Shown here one piece after another: positions 15,960 to 25,115 of a stretch of 64,000 nucleotides of DNA. The notes beneath the pieces were generated by a model. That model was not told where the DNA came from and did not search any database. It worked only from the letters and a program-made list of their open reading frames with translations. Both the position numbers and the translations under genes were made by a program. Origin of the DNA: Bacteroides bouchesdurhonensis (GTDB taxonomy: Bacteria > Bacteroidota > Bacteroidia > Bacteroidales > Bacteroidaceae); assembly GCF_900155865.1 (NCBI RefSeq), contig NZ_LT707006.1, positions 3,822,577 through 3,886,576 of the forward strand. Reading direction: 5' to 3'. Position 1 is the first letter of the stretch, and every line of letters starts with the position of its first letter.

Positions 15960-17555
15960 ATGACAAGGGAAGACACATTAGTGCAAATGATACAGTCCTT
16001 GAAGGAGCAACTTTCTGTGATGGCGGCGACCAACCGCAAGCAGAATGAGACGATTGTCTCGCAAGCCCAAACAATCGAGGAACTCCGGAGTACGATAGTT
16101 GATCTGAACGCTTCACTGGCATGGCTGAAAAGGAAAGTGTTCGGAAAGATGAGTGAGAAATGTAAACCCATTAAGGGGGACCCCATGCTCCCTTTTGAAT
16201 ACGGCGATCTGGAACAGGTCGAGGCGGAAATCGAAGAAGCCCGCAACAGGGCGGCGGCGCAGATTACCGTCCCGAAAGTCCAGATCGCCGGAAAAACATC
16301 CCGCCGTAACCGGGTGGTGATGGATGACCTGCCTGTGGTTACCGTCGTCATCGAACCCGAAGGCCTTGATCCCGATAAATACGTCAAGATAGACGAGGAA
16401 CACACCAGAACTCTTGAGATGAAGCCGGGATATCTCTATGTGAAAGACACGGTACGTCCCACGTATGCCCTCAAGGATGACACGGAAGCCATTGAGAACG
16501 GCAGGAAAACTGTTATAACCGCTCCCATGCCACTGATGCCCATATATAAAGGCATGCCCGGGGCTTCCATGCTCGCTGAGGTCCTCTTACAGAAATACGA
16601 ATACCATGTCCCGTTCTACCGACAAGTGAAACAGCTGGAACATCTGGGGGTGAAGCTGTCACGAAAGACATTGGGAGGTTGGTTCAAACCCGTCTGCGAA
16701 CTTCTGGAACCGCTTTATCTGGAACTCAAGAAGGTAGTACTCTCCTCCGATTATATACAGGTTGACGAGACCACGCTTCCGGTTATAGACCATGACAGGC
16801 ACAAGGCGGCGAAGGAGTACATCTGGATGGTCCGAGCGGCTATGCCGCGCCTGCTCTTCTTCCATTATGACGACGGTTCACGTGCGCAGAAAGTGGCGGT
16901 CGAACTCCTGAAGCCGTTCAAGGGATACCTTCAATGTGACGGTTACTCCGCTTATGACATTTTTGAAGAGAAGGAGGATGTGCATCTGTGTGCTTGTCTC
17001 GCACACATACGCAGGCATCTGGAGTCAGGAAAGGAAGAAAACCGGGAATATGCCATGCAGGGACTTAAATTTATACAAGACCTGTATAATGTGGAGCATA
17101 TGGCTGATGAGCGGCAACTCTCCTATGAGGAACGTGCGGCACTGCGGCAGCGTCTGGCCGGACCACTGCTTGACGCCTTTGAGCTCTGGCTTCAGAACAC
17201 ATACCCCAAAGTACTTAAACGCAGTCTTATGGGAAAGGCCATAGCCTATACTTATCCTCTCATGCCAAGAATGAGACACTATCTGTATGATGGAAGAATC
17301 TTTATTGACAACAACGGGGCGGAAAACGCACTGAGACCTATCGTTCTGACCAGAAAAAACATGCTGTTCTGTGGGAATCAGGAGGCGGCTAAAAATACAG
17401 CTGTCATCTGTTCGTTGCTCAGCTCCTGCAAGGAGTGTGGAGTCAATCCGCGCGAATGGTTGAACCATGTCATCACAAAACTGCCATATTACCTCGAACC
17501 CAAATCGAGCAGGAATCTCCGGGAGTTGCTTCCGGACAAGTGGACATTAGCATGA
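15960..17555 (+). CDS. tnpC: IS66 transposase TnpC
   Basis: 531 residues from MTREDTLVQMIQSLKEQLSV. The N-terminal leucine-zipper-like coiled coil covers about 1-55. The DDE catalytic core has Asp in DYIQVDETTLP (about 268), Asp in LQCDGYSAYD (about 326) and Glu in NNGAENALRP (about 455). A C-terminal MULE-like tail ends NPREWLNHVITKLPYY. Length and motifs are those of an intact IS66 transposase. An upstream in-frame extension was rejected because the leucine-zipper start is the family start. Confidence 0.93.
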   Translation: MTREDTLVQMIQSLKEQLSVMAATNRKQNETIVSQAQTIEELRSTIVDLNASLAWLKRKVFGKMSEKCKPIKGDPMLPFEYGDLEQVEAEIEEARNRAAAQITVPKVQIAGKTSRRNRVVMDDLPVVTVVIEPEGLDPDKYVKIDEEHTRTLEMKPGYLYVKDTVRPTYALKDDTEAIENGRKTVITAPMPLMPIYKGMPGASMLAEVLLQKYEYHVPFYRQVKQLEHLGVKLSRKTLGGWFKPVCELLEPLYLELKKVVLSSDYIQVDETTLPVIDHDRHKAAKEYIWMVRAAMPRLLFFHYDDGSRAQKVAVELLKPFKGYLQCDGYSAYDIFEEKEDVHLCACLAHIRRHLESGKEENREYAMQGLKFIQDLYNVEHMADERQLSYEERAALRQRLAGPLLDAFELWLQNTYPKVLKRSLMGKAIAYTYPLMPRMRHYLYDGRIFIDNNGAENALRPIVLTRKNMLFCGNQEAAKNTAVICSLLSSCKECGVNPREWLNHVITKLPYYLEPKSSRNLRELLPDKWTLA

Positions 17556-17556
17556 G

Positions 17557-17611
17557 ACAAATCCATAGACAGTCCATGGAAAGTCCACGGAAAATCCATG
17601 GACAATCCACG
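17557..17611 (+). repeat. 11-bp tandem repeats in the IS66 right end
   Basis: Five imperfect 11-bp units of the type GAAAATCCATG/GACAATCCACG lie immediately after the tnpC stop codon, inside the insertion sequence. They could be transposase-binding subterminal repeats. Confidence 0.6.
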
Positions 17612-17877
17612 ACAATCTCACTTCTGAGATACGACAACCAAACATGAGCAGTAATAATCATATCTGACCACCATTAAGGTAGTGCGTAAACAAACTACAC
17701 TAAAATCAAATACGCAAGATGGAGTTGTTCAACCGCTTACCTATAAAGGAAGTCTACTATATTTGCGGACAATATGTCAAGGACAGCAAAGAACTTAAAT
17801 ACATGTTGAACGAATGTATTGTTTCTACCATCAATAAAGAACTGAAAAAAGAGAAACAAATGATATTAAAGTTTTGA

Positions 17878-18113
17878 TCTTATCAGTAAGAAGGCGTGTT
17901 CTTTCTGCTTTTCTTGTAATTTATTCAATCAAAAACGCATTACAAAGAGAATTCCTGATGTGAGATGGTTAATAAAAATTTTGTAGATGCTATCATGTAG
18001 TTAATAAAGATGCATACATCGCATAATGTTGCAGATTTATGATTTATTATACAGTCTCGCAGTTAAAAGTGAATTTTATTTTTCTTTTTGTTTACAACAA
18101 CAAAAGAAAATCT
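17878..18113. other. AT-rich spacer after the split gene
   Basis: An AT-rich stretch of about 235 bases with no protein-like frame. It leads into the promoter box at 18114. Confidence 0.4.
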
Positions 18114-18121
18114 TATATTTG
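18114..18121 (+). promoter_or_regulatory. -7 box with long leader
   Basis: TATATTTG matches TAnnTTTG, and a TTTG at 18087-18090 could serve as a rough -33 box. The leader to the ATG at 18300 would be about 170 bases, unusually long for this window. Confidence 0.5.
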
Positions 18122-18299
18122 CCATTGGAGCTATACCTCCCATTGTCGGCATCGGAATGATGTCTTCAACCGGATAACATATTCCGGACCAAATTCTCTC
18201 TTTTATAGCTCCGTCCGCACCTACCTTACTTCTTCAGCGGACACAATCCATTGGAAAGGCCGGTAACCTTTCCCATCATTAACCTTAATCACACAAGCG

Positions 18300-18557
18300 A
18301 TGAAGCAACTAATGCTACTTCTATTCGGTGCAGGAGTTGTGACAGCGGGTGCACAGTCCCCCGGCGGTGTCAAAGGAACAGAGTTGTGGTTCCAGACATT
18401 GCCCGTGACGGCAGACCTTCAAGGCGCCTACCGCTGGATGGATCTCGCAGGGGATTCCGTAAAATTGCGTTTGTACGCCCACCTATCATCGTGGCATATA
18501 GACCCTTGTCGTTTCCCGATTAAGAAAAGAGCACACAATGCAAACCAGTATAGGTAA
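18300..18557 (+). pseudogene. Truncated secreted-protein gene
   Basis: 85 codons. The N-terminal signal peptide MKQLMLLLFGAGVVTAGAQ is followed by SPGGVKGTELWFQTLPVTAD, which looks like the start of a surface or lectin-like domain. After about residue 60 the sequence loses protein character and stops. The promoter, long leader and signal peptide are preserved, so this appears to be the 5' remnant of a larger gene cut at about 18.48 kb. It faces the end of the fimbrial operon. Confidence 0.55.
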
Positions 18558-18620
18558 TTTCTAATAAAAGCAACCAAATTCTACATAATAGAATGTGGAC
18601 TAGTACTAAAAACTACGAAC

Positions 18621-20003
18621 TTATTTTTTAAAGCTCACGGAATTGAATTTATATTCGAGAAACGATGTGCTGCCATACTCAACGCTCCCTTTATAATATT
18701 CTTTTGTCGGAGTCCAAAAATATTCATTTCCTTGCCTGTTTTTTGTCATAACTTTTTGGTTCTCTGACAAAACTAAATTTATACGTTCAGTGTTTACCCC
18801 AGGGTCAAGGATTCCGTCATAGTCATGAGATAGCCCTTTCACTTCAGTTAGCTCTCCAAAAGTAATTTTTTGTAAGTTTGTACATCCCCCAAAAGCATTC
18901 TCGTGTATTGAAGTTACATTTGGAGTATTTATTTCTTCCAAAAATACACAATAGGCTAAACCTTCTACTCCAATTCTTGTAATATCTGGTAAATAAATGG
19001 ATTTTAAAGCATCTAACTTGCCGTCCCAATTACTCAATCCTGTTGTCGGAATCTCCTTGCATCCTATTAAAGAAAGGTTTATGCTACCTGCTGTTCCACC
19101 ATATAAAGCATCTTTAATTATGGCAAATACATTCTCTCCTGCATCAGAAGCAAGTATGAGTTTAATATTCGTTTTTCCTGCATCCAATTGCTCCTTAATA
19201 GTTTTCCCAAGATCTTCAGCCTCCATGTTGTCTGCAAAGACAACATTTGCATCCAAAGCATAACTTTTGCCATCAATCGTACTTTCTCTAAATGTATAAT
19301 TAAGTAAAGAATACTCTTTCAATTTTATACCAATAGAGGTTTGAACAGAAAAATGACCATACAAATAGACATTACCGTTATTGTCTGGAGTCAAGGTATA
19401 GGTGTTGTCTGTTAGGGCAACAGTATTGCCTGGACTAAAATTACTAACTGTAACAGTAATGTCCTCACTATAATTTGTCGCAATGCGCAATCGTGAATAG
19501 TTGCGTGTTGCCTTGGAAAATTCTACGGTTATAGCCTGACCATTAGGGGTGATATTGGCTTTTCCCTCGATATATTCATCCGTTCCAGCAACCTTACCTT
19601 CTTTCAAAGTTAATTTGCCTGATTCCCATTTGTAATTAGGGGCATAATATACATGAGGAAAGGTTGGCACTTCGTCTTCTTTATAAGACAGCTCTCCACT
19701 TGCCAATTCCCAGCTACTGCCATTATATTTAAAAGCAGCATACTTAGTCCCGAAAGTCTTACTTGTCATCGCCAGAAGCAACTCATCTCCTTCTGCCCAT
19801 GAAGTCTTGCCCGGATCAGGTGTACCTATAGTACGAGTCTGTGAATCTCCGAATGCCGGAAATTCACCTACAACTAACTGTACGTTGCTCTTGCCTGTTG
19901 CTGCGGTTGTTTCTTCTATATCACTTGTGCATGACGCCATTACTATGGTAACGACTGCCAGCATGATGTATTGAAATATCTTGCACATAGTTATATCCTC
20001 CAT
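18621..20003 (-). CDS. Fimbrillin-type lipoprotein with BspA-like leucine-rich repeats
   Basis: 460 residues. The lipobox VMASC puts Cys at about residue 25. The N-terminal half has fimbrillin (Mfa-like) features such as SWAEGDELLLAMT. The C-terminal half (about 300-410) has LRR_5/BspA repeats: LDALKSIYLPDITRIGVEGL, EEINTPNVTSIHENAFGGCT, LQKITFGELTEVKG. Last gene of the fimbrial operon, four bases after the gene at 20007. The architecture suggests an adhesive tip or accessory subunit. Confidence 0.75.
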   Translation of the reverse strand: MEDITMCKIFQYIMLAVVTIVMASCTSDIEETTAATGKSNVQLVVGEFPAFGDSQTRTIGTPDPGKTSWAEGDELLLAMTSKTFGTKYAAFKYNGSSWELASGELSYKEDEVPTFPHVYYAPNYKWESGKLTLKEGKVAGTDEYIEGKANITPNGQAITVEFSKATRNYSRLRIATNYSEDITVTVSNFSPGNTVALTDNTYTLTPDNNGNVYLYGHFSVQTSIGIKLKEYSLLNYTFRESTIDGKSYALDANVVFADNMEAEDLGKTIKEQLDAGKTNIKLILASDAGENVFAIIKDALYGGTAGSINLSLIGCKEIPTTGLSNWDGKLDALKSIYLPDITRIGVEGLAYCVFLEEINTPNVTSIHENAFGGCTNLQKITFGELTEVKGLSHDYDGILDPGVNTERINLVLSENQKVMTKNRQGNEYFWTPTKEYYKGSVEYGSTSFLEYKFNSVSFKK

Positions 20004-20006
20004 TGT

Positions 20007-20918
20007 TTATTTGAGTTCTTCTTCATTTGTCCAACCAGTCATATTATCTATGCTGATTCTGGTCAGTTCCACTTTGTCTTTTCCTACATCGAGTTTGTAG
20101 ATGTAGCGTTTACCCTCTTCAAACTCCGTTTGTGATTTTAGCTTTGACACAAAGTTTTTCTCACCTATTGAGAATTTTAAGAATTCCTTGTCTGTTCCCA
20201 CCGTTCCAGGCACTATGATGGCAGAGAAAGTTTTCACTTCACCATCTTCTGTCTTACAGGCATCCACCAACTTAGCCTCTTGATAATTGGAAGTGTCCAT
20301 TTTCCATTCATTTTTATCGTCTGGCAATTTAAAAGACGCCCCACTGCAAGGTGAGCAAATTTTTAGGCTACTTATGTCCAAATTAGGATAATCAGCAGTA
20401 CCAACATGATACATGATTGTAACCAAAGACATACGATGCTTCATTGGAATCGTTACATAACCATAAGGAGAACCGTACCAATGACCATTTATTAAATCGG
20501 CAGACTTCAAATCTTTTGGTGAGCTTTGATTTGTTGGCAATTCATATACCAAATGAAATGGATCATAATCATCCGATGATGGATATACAGCTAATATAAA
20601 ATGTTTGTCGACTTCATCTAACCAACGAAAACTTCCACTGCGAGACCATTCGTTTGTTGCACTATTAAAAGAAAGAATAGCCGTACTACCAGCAACGAAA
20701 TCAGTAAATATCCCTACTTTCAGTTTATCTTTATTCTCCCAAAATTTACCGTCTCCCAATGTATTGACACGAGTCTGCATACCTCCAACCGAGAAAGTGG
20801 CATTGATTTCCTGCCCTTTCAGCGTAGGAGCCATATCTTCATTTTGCGTACATGCTGTAAAGCCCATAGCCATAAGGCTCATTACCGCATAGGAAATTCT
20901 TTGTTTTATCGTCTTCAT
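20007..20918 (-). CDS. Fimbrillin-family lipoprotein
   Basis: 303 residues. The signal ends in a GFTACTQ lipobox (Cys about 23). Fimbrillin hallmarks are INATFSVGGMQTRVNTLGDG, KFWENKDKLKVGIFTDF and the C-terminal GKRYIYKLDVGKDKVELTRI with GWTNEEELK. In this family (Mfa-like/FimA type) lipid-anchored precursors are cleaved and polymerise by strand exchange outside the cell. It is fifth of six genes in the operon. Confidence 0.8.
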   Translation of the reverse strand: MKTIKQRISYAVMSLMAMGFTACTQNEDMAPTLKGQEINATFSVGGMQTRVNTLGDGKFWENKDKLKVGIFTDFVAGSTAILSFNSATNEWSRSGSFRWLDEVDKHFILAVYPSSDDYDPFHLVYELPTNQSSPKDLKSADLINGHWYGSPYGYVTIPMKHRMSLVTIMYHVGTADYPNLDISSLKICSPCSGASFKLPDDKNEWKMDTSNYQEAKLVDACKTEDGEVKTFSAIIVPGTVGTDKEFLKFSIGEKNFVSKLKSQTEFEEGKRYIYKLDVGKDKVELTRISIDNMTGWTNEEELK

Positions 20919-20944
20919 AATCTTCAGTTTTTTATTGTTAGTGA

Positions 20945-20970
20945 GTTAGTGAGCGGCCAAGCTCACTAAC
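20945..20970. other. Intergenic hairpin between fimbrillin genes
   Basis: GTTAGTGAG (20945-20953) pairs perfectly with CTCACTAAC (20962-20970), preceded by a second direct GTGAGTTAGTGAG copy. No T-run follows on the minus strand, so it is more likely an mRNA stability or processing element than a terminator. Confidence 0.55.
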
Positions 20971-21001
20971 CCTGTATTTCCTATTTGTACCTTCTTTACC
21001 A

Positions 21002-21943
21002 TTACAAAGCTATATCTGCATCTAAATCACTTGAATCACCATTTTCCCAAGGAACTATATTAGCATTTTCTATAGTAATCCCAGTATTTTTAACAGTTAT
21101 GTTGTATGTATATTTTTTGCCACCTTCAAATTGTCCATTGGTGGATGGTGTTATAGGGGTTGTGTATTTTACTTCGCTATCATTCAACAACAAGTAAATC
21201 TCTATATCCATTTTATTGCTTTCAAGGCTTTGCGGCAACATGATATAAGCAAAACTTTCTTCGCTTTCAAAAGGTACATCATTAAAAACACGAGTAAGAG
21301 TAGCTCTGTCACCAGCAGTTTCAACCGAACCTGTTCTTGTGTCAAATTTACCGCTTGTAAATATTCCTTTCATATTCAAGCTATTGAATTTATAATTGTT
21401 ATATTTGACACCCTGCCCTGGCTTAATTTTGAATTCAACCAAACTCATACAATGCTTAAAGCGATGTTCTGCATCTGTAAAATTCACAGTTGGAGATGCT
21501 TTACTTGCAGTAGCCCCTGAGGCAAAAAGTACATCAGCCTTACAAGGTTGGTTTGCTTCTACCTCAGCTATATTCCAATTCATTTTACCATCAGTTAAGA
21601 ATTTGTTATAAGGATAGTATGCACTAAATGTTGTCTCTTTGTTGTCCTTGAAATAGATGATGTTGTTATTGTCAGCAGCTTCAAAAGTACCATCCCCATT
21701 TGTTGTTACATACTTTTTATTGTCTCCTGTTGTATAGCCAGATGATGTGGCATATACGCCAATGGCATCGCCTGCTGTCCAGCTGTTGTTGTCTGCAGTT
21801 CCACGGGTTTTGATATTGTTGGAAATATCCGCCTTTACTGTGGCTGCAACAGGACCATTGTTGCCGATACCGTCTTCTTCGTTAGCGCAGGCTGCAAACA
21901 GCAATGCTGCGGCTGCGATGTATAAGATTTTAAACTTCTTCAT
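21002..21943 (-). CDS. Fimbrillin-family lipoprotein
   Basis: 313 residues. The lipobox LFAACANEED has Cys at about residue 19. Fimbrillin signatures include the TR-containing start ADISNNIKTRGTADNNSWTA, GDAIGVYATSSG, the central FSAYYPYN box, and the C-terminal GGKKYTYNITVKNTGITIEN with IVPWENGDSS. It is the fourth gene of the operon and a likely structural pilin. Confidence 0.85.
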   Translation of the reverse strand: MKKFKILYIAAAALLFAACANEEDGIGNNGPVAATVKADISNNIKTRGTADNNSWTAGDAIGVYATSSGYTTGDNKKYVTTNGDGTFEAADNNNIIYFKDNKETTFSAYYPYNKFLTDGKMNWNIAEVEANQPCKADVLFASGATASKASPTVNFTDAEHRFKHCMSLVEFKIKPGQGVKYNNYKFNSLNMKGIFTSGKFDTRTGSVETAGDRATLTRVFNDVPFESEESFAYIMLPQSLESNKMDIEIYLLLNDSEVKYTTPITPSTNGQFEGGKKYTYNITVKNTGITIENANIVPWENGDSSDLDADIAL

Positions 21944-21965
21944 AAACGTTATATTTTAAGTGTTG

Positions 21966-22859
21966 TTATTGTGCTATATGTTCATTATTGTCTCCTGCCT
22001 CTGTCCAAGGCTTAATGGTTCCAGAAATATCAACGGCAGAACGACTCAATTTTACTACTGTATAGTGGTATCTTTTTCCACCCTCAAGTTTTACAGGCAT
22101 TGTCCATACGAAAGGAGCGTCGTAACCATTCTTGAGGTCAAACTCTATCACTCGGCTTGCTTCTTCTGTAGGGAGCAGGATTGCCTCATACAGCTTGCCA
22201 ACTTCGGTAGTTTTCATCGTGATGTCCGCAGGAGTTTCTTCACCAGAGATAGTTCCATCCACAAGATTGAAAGTGGCTTTGGTATTCTGACCTTTCACTG
22301 TCACAGTCATTTTCTTAAGGTCTTCTTGCGTGAGACCGTTACCTGGTTGAACATCCAAAATAAGATTGCTTAACTTATGGAAGAACTTCAAGTCAACCTG
22401 TGGCGTAGCTTTGTTGCAGCCTTCTGTCTTGGCATACATGAAGTCGATAGTTTCTTGTTTCGTTTGGTCTGTTACATCAAGTGCTACCTTGTAGTCATTG
22501 ACAGTGGTCTGTGGATAGTAAGAATAGAAGTCCACATTTCCATCTATCGGGAAGAAAATAGTCTTACCTCCAGAAACAGGTGAAAAGGCTATACTTCCAT
22601 TTGACTGATAGCAAACATTGTCAACACCCTCTTTGATTACATCCGCAGAGAGTGTCTTGCCAGCTTCTGTCATGAAGATACCAATCTTGTCACCATCAGC
22701 CCAAGCTACACCAGCAGCACGGGTGTTTACGCTAATACCACCAGTAAACTGCACGGCTACCTTATCGTTCTGGGTAGAAGGTGCGGTGTCTTCTGTACTG
22801 CATGAAACCATTGCACCTGCCAAGAGTGCAAGGGCGAAAAACTTCGTCATCTTTTTCAT
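21966..22859 (-). CDS. Fimbrillin-family lipoprotein
   Basis: 297 residues. Lipobox AMVSCSTED (Cys 20). The N-terminal strand VAVQFTGGISVNTRAAGVAW leads to ADGDKIGIFMTEAG, then VDFYSYYPQT and the C-terminal GGKRYHYTVVKLSRSAVDIS ending in IKPWTEAGD. These are classic Mfa-like-1 fimbrillin features. Its position directly after the DUF5119 gene suggests it is the major pilin. Confidence 0.88.
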   Translation of the reverse strand: MKKMTKFFALALLAGAMVSCSTEDTAPSTQNDKVAVQFTGGISVNTRAAGVAWADGDKIGIFMTEAGKTLSADVIKEGVDNVCYQSNGSIAFSPVSGGKTIFFPIDGNVDFYSYYPQTTVNDYKVALDVTDQTKQETIDFMYAKTEGCNKATPQVDLKFFHKLSNLILDVQPGNGLTQEDLKKMTVTVKGQNTKATFNLVDGTISGEETPADITMKTTEVGKLYEAILLPTEEASRVIEFDLKNGYDAPFVWTMPVKLEGGKRYHYTVVKLSRSAVDISGTIKPWTEAGDNNEHIAQ

Positions 22860-22887
22860 TTTATCAATATTTTAAAAGTTATTATTA

Positions 22888-23781
22888 TTATTTGATTTCT
22901 ACTTCATTGTTGAGGTTCGTCCAACCGTTAATGGTAGCTTCCAGATTCATCTTTGGCTGCATCTGGTTGTAGTTGAGTCGCAACTCATACTTTTCTCCAA
23001 CCTTCATCGCCGGAGTGGTGATGTCATACTCTTGCAAGGTCCCGTTAGGCAGCAAGAGACGGAGATAAATATGAGAGGCGGAACTTCCCTGTATGGTCGG
23101 CATCAGCCGGATGACTTCTGATTGCAAAGTTGACTCAGTAGCCAAGATAGTAGGCATTTCCACTTCCGTTGGCTTTATGCTCGGCAATCCATATTCTCCA
23201 TCACTATTCTTCTGTGTAGGGAACAGACACCAGGCTGCATCTAATGCCTTGCCACTCATCTCTGTACCTTTAGGTACATTCTCTATGATGATGGTCAGTT
23301 CGGCAAGCACGCTTTTAACAGGATTCTGTACCACATAGTTGCCTTCCTTGTTGTCAATCCTCACGTCGGTCACTCCGAAATAAGCATTATGGTTCACATC
23401 CTTAGGATTGGTCAAGCCTATCTGGATATTGTTCCAATTAGTCAAAGCCCTGGTCTGGTCAGTGGTGAAGAATGGCTCTATGAGATTGGTAATAGCCAAT
23501 ATCTGATAATGCCCTTCAGGAAGAGCGAAGCGTTGGCTTGCCACCTCCTGCGCACTGCCATAATGTTTTTCCTCTACTAATGAACCGTCATCGGCATTGA
23601 ATATCCAGAGTTTCACGTCCTTCACTTCCGTACCTTGGTCGGCTTCATCCGCCCAAGTGAGCGATACTGACAAACCACCCTCATCCTCACCATCATGAAC
23701 ATTATGGTCGCAACTTGCCAACAGGCATGGGACGCATAACAGCACCCATAACCAAATATTAAATCTTCTTTTTGCTTTCAT
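22888..23781 (-). CDS. FimB/Mfa2-type (DUF5119) fimbrial anchor lipoprotein
   Basis: 297 residues. Lipobox LLASCDHN (Cys about 24). The FimB/Mfa2 pattern is VSLTWADEADQGTEVKDVKL with WIFNADDGSLVEE, then the EGHYQILAITN strand and a C-terminal GEKYELRLNYNQMQP followed by INGWTNLNNEVEIK. Proteins of this kind anchor the fimbria and limit its length. It is the second gene of the operon. Confidence 0.8.
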   Translation of the reverse strand: MKAKRRFNIWLWVLLCVPCLLASCDHNVHDGEDEGGLSVSLTWADEADQGTEVKDVKLWIFNADDGSLVEEKHYGSAQEVASQRFALPEGHYQILAITNLIEPFFTTDQTRALTNWNNIQIGLTNPKDVNHNAYFGVTDVRIDNKEGNYVVQNPVKSVLAELTIIIENVPKGTEMSGKALDAAWCLFPTQKNSDGEYGLPSIKPTEVEMPTILATESTLQSEVIRLMPTIQGSSASHIYLRLLLPNGTLQEYDITTPAMKVGEKYELRLNYNQMQPKMNLEATINGWTNLNNEVEIK

Positions 23782-23801
23782 TTTCTATCTTGTTTTATGG
23801 G

Positions 23802-25028
23802 TTACTTATGATTGTCTTTAGTCTCTACTCGGCGAGCCTTATCCGCATCTTGGGTGTCATCGCTACCATTTCCTATTGCAGTAATGCGATTAGCCTCTAT
23901 GCCATTCTTCACAAGCCAAGTCTTTACGGCTTCTGCACGCTGGCGAGATATACGTTTATTGACAGTCACGCTGCCTTTTGTGTCACACCAACCTGTTACC
24001 GTCACCTTCATGTTCGGATTCTCTTTCAATGTTTTGAGAATATCATTCAATTTAGTCTCTTCATTTTGTTGGATGTCGATACTATTGAAGGTGAAATATA
24101 TGACAGGGAAAGTTACCTTTGCAGATTCTTTTATGTCTTGTTCAACAACTCTTGTTTCTGCCTTATCCACTGTTTCTTTCTGATTGACATTCTCCGAAGA
24201 AGTTGGTTCTTGTTGTAGAACCTCCTGTTGTAGAACTGATGGAGTTTCAACTATCTTGTTCTTCTTTTTAGAGAGGTTTATCCCTAACCTTACTCCACTT
24301 TCCCAAACAAAGTTGTTCTTATGCAGATGTTCTGGCATTCCGTCCATACGTTCTCCAGTAAGACGAGTCAAACCGGAATAGATGCCCAATTTCAGACATG
24401 AAGTCAGTTGGTAGCCCACCTGCAAGTCTGCACCATAACCCAAATGCCAGTTGGTAGAACCTTTCATCACCTTAGCATCATCGGCTATAGTACGGATGTC
24501 AGCCTTGGTAGTTACTGCATATATATGAGGTGAAACTGCCAAATCCCATCGGCTGTCAGCTGTTTGAGGGAACAACCCAAGGAGGTTGATATTTACTCTT
24601 GCCCCATATTGTCCCATCCTGACATGGCTTTTCAGATTGGCATATTCCCAACTGTCCATGCCTAAGACACCTGCCTTGTAAAGCACACCGTCGCTACCCA
24701 ACCAATAGTTACGTTCTACGCAGCAGTCTTGTGCAGACAAGTTCATCTCTCCATACTTGGCAGATAACTCTGCCGAGAATATGGAGTTGAAACGATAGCC
24801 ACCATATAAACCAGCAGCCCAACCGAGATGCGTCTTGTCGTGTCCGAAACTTGAGAAAGTAGAGAAACCGAAAGGCATTCCACCCTCAATACCGACGTAC
24901 CAGCCATGCGAAGTTGCCTTTCCATCTTCTTTTACTTCTGCTTTCGCAAAAGAAAATGGAAGAATAAATGCAAGCATTGCGACCAGCAACCGATTTTTTG
25001 TTGTCAAATAATTTATCATATCACTCAT
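23802..25028 (-). CDS. OmpA-family outer-membrane protein of the fimbrial operon
   Basis: 408 residues. A signal peptide ends near SFAKA. The N-terminal half is a predicted beta-barrel (DUF3575-like). A linker rich in Gln, Glu and Val follows. The C-terminal OmpA domain has YFTFNSIDIQQNEETKLNDI, VTGWCDTKGSVTVNKRISRQ, RAEAVKTWLVKNGIEANRI. First gene of the fimbrial operon. In Porphyromonas-type fimbrial loci an OmpA-like protein often accompanies assembly. The promoter region (25029-25115) shows only a near-consensus box, TACTTTTA. Confidence 0.82.
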   Translation of the reverse strand: MSDMINYLTTKNRLLVAMLAFILPFSFAKAEVKEDGKATSHGWYVGIEGGMPFGFSTFSSFGHDKTHLGWAAGLYGGYRFNSIFSAELSAKYGEMNLSAQDCCVERNYWLGSDGVLYKAGVLGMDSWEYANLKSHVRMGQYGARVNINLLGLFPQTADSRWDLAVSPHIYAVTTKADIRTIADDAKVMKGSTNWHLGYGADLQVGYQLTSCLKLGIYSGLTRLTGERMDGMPEHLHKNNFVWESGVRLGINLSKKKNKIVETPSVLQQEVLQQEPTSSENVNQKETVDKAETRVVEQDIKESAKVTFPVIYFTFNSIDIQQNEETKLNDILKTLKENPNMKVTVTGWCDTKGSVTVNKRISRQRAEAVKTWLVKNGIEANRITAIGNGSDDTQDADKARRVETKDNHK

Positions 25029-25115
25029 TTATTTTTTATCGTAAAAGTAAGGAACTATTTCCAATTACAGGACAAGTATCCACCACAAAGCCAAATCATC
25101 CATTCTAACCGAAAC

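Larger units (their letters stand above)
15012..17740 (+). mobile_element. IS66-family insertion sequence
   Basis: 2729 bp with three plus-strand genes in the canonical order tnpA, tnpB, tnpC. The imperfect terminal inverted repeats begin GTAAGCG. The left end (15012-15036) and the reverse complement of the right end (17716-17740) agree over about 25 bases with three mismatches. An 8-bp CTATAAAG duplication flanks it. All three genes look intact, so the copy may be active. Confidence 0.93.
14712..17877 (+). pseudogene. Hypothetical gene split by IS66
   Basis: The 5' part (14712-15011, 100 codons, MGKKRNKKRNLKTCYVEVEK) ends at an 8-bp target duplication CTATAAAG. The coding frame resumes after the second copy at 17749 and stops at 17877. 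Removing the insertion and one duplication restores one continuous 142-residue frame (...RNAAIK joined to EVYYICGQYVKDSKEL...). The product is basic at the N-terminus and otherwise unrecognised. The insertion adds three foreign residues before a stop, so the allele probably gives a truncated protein. Confidence 0.85.

Noticed and set aside
18039..18299. Small plus-strand frames overlapping the long leader
   Set aside because: They start across the promoter box and lack protein-like composition. The ATG at 18300 with a signal peptide is far better supported.
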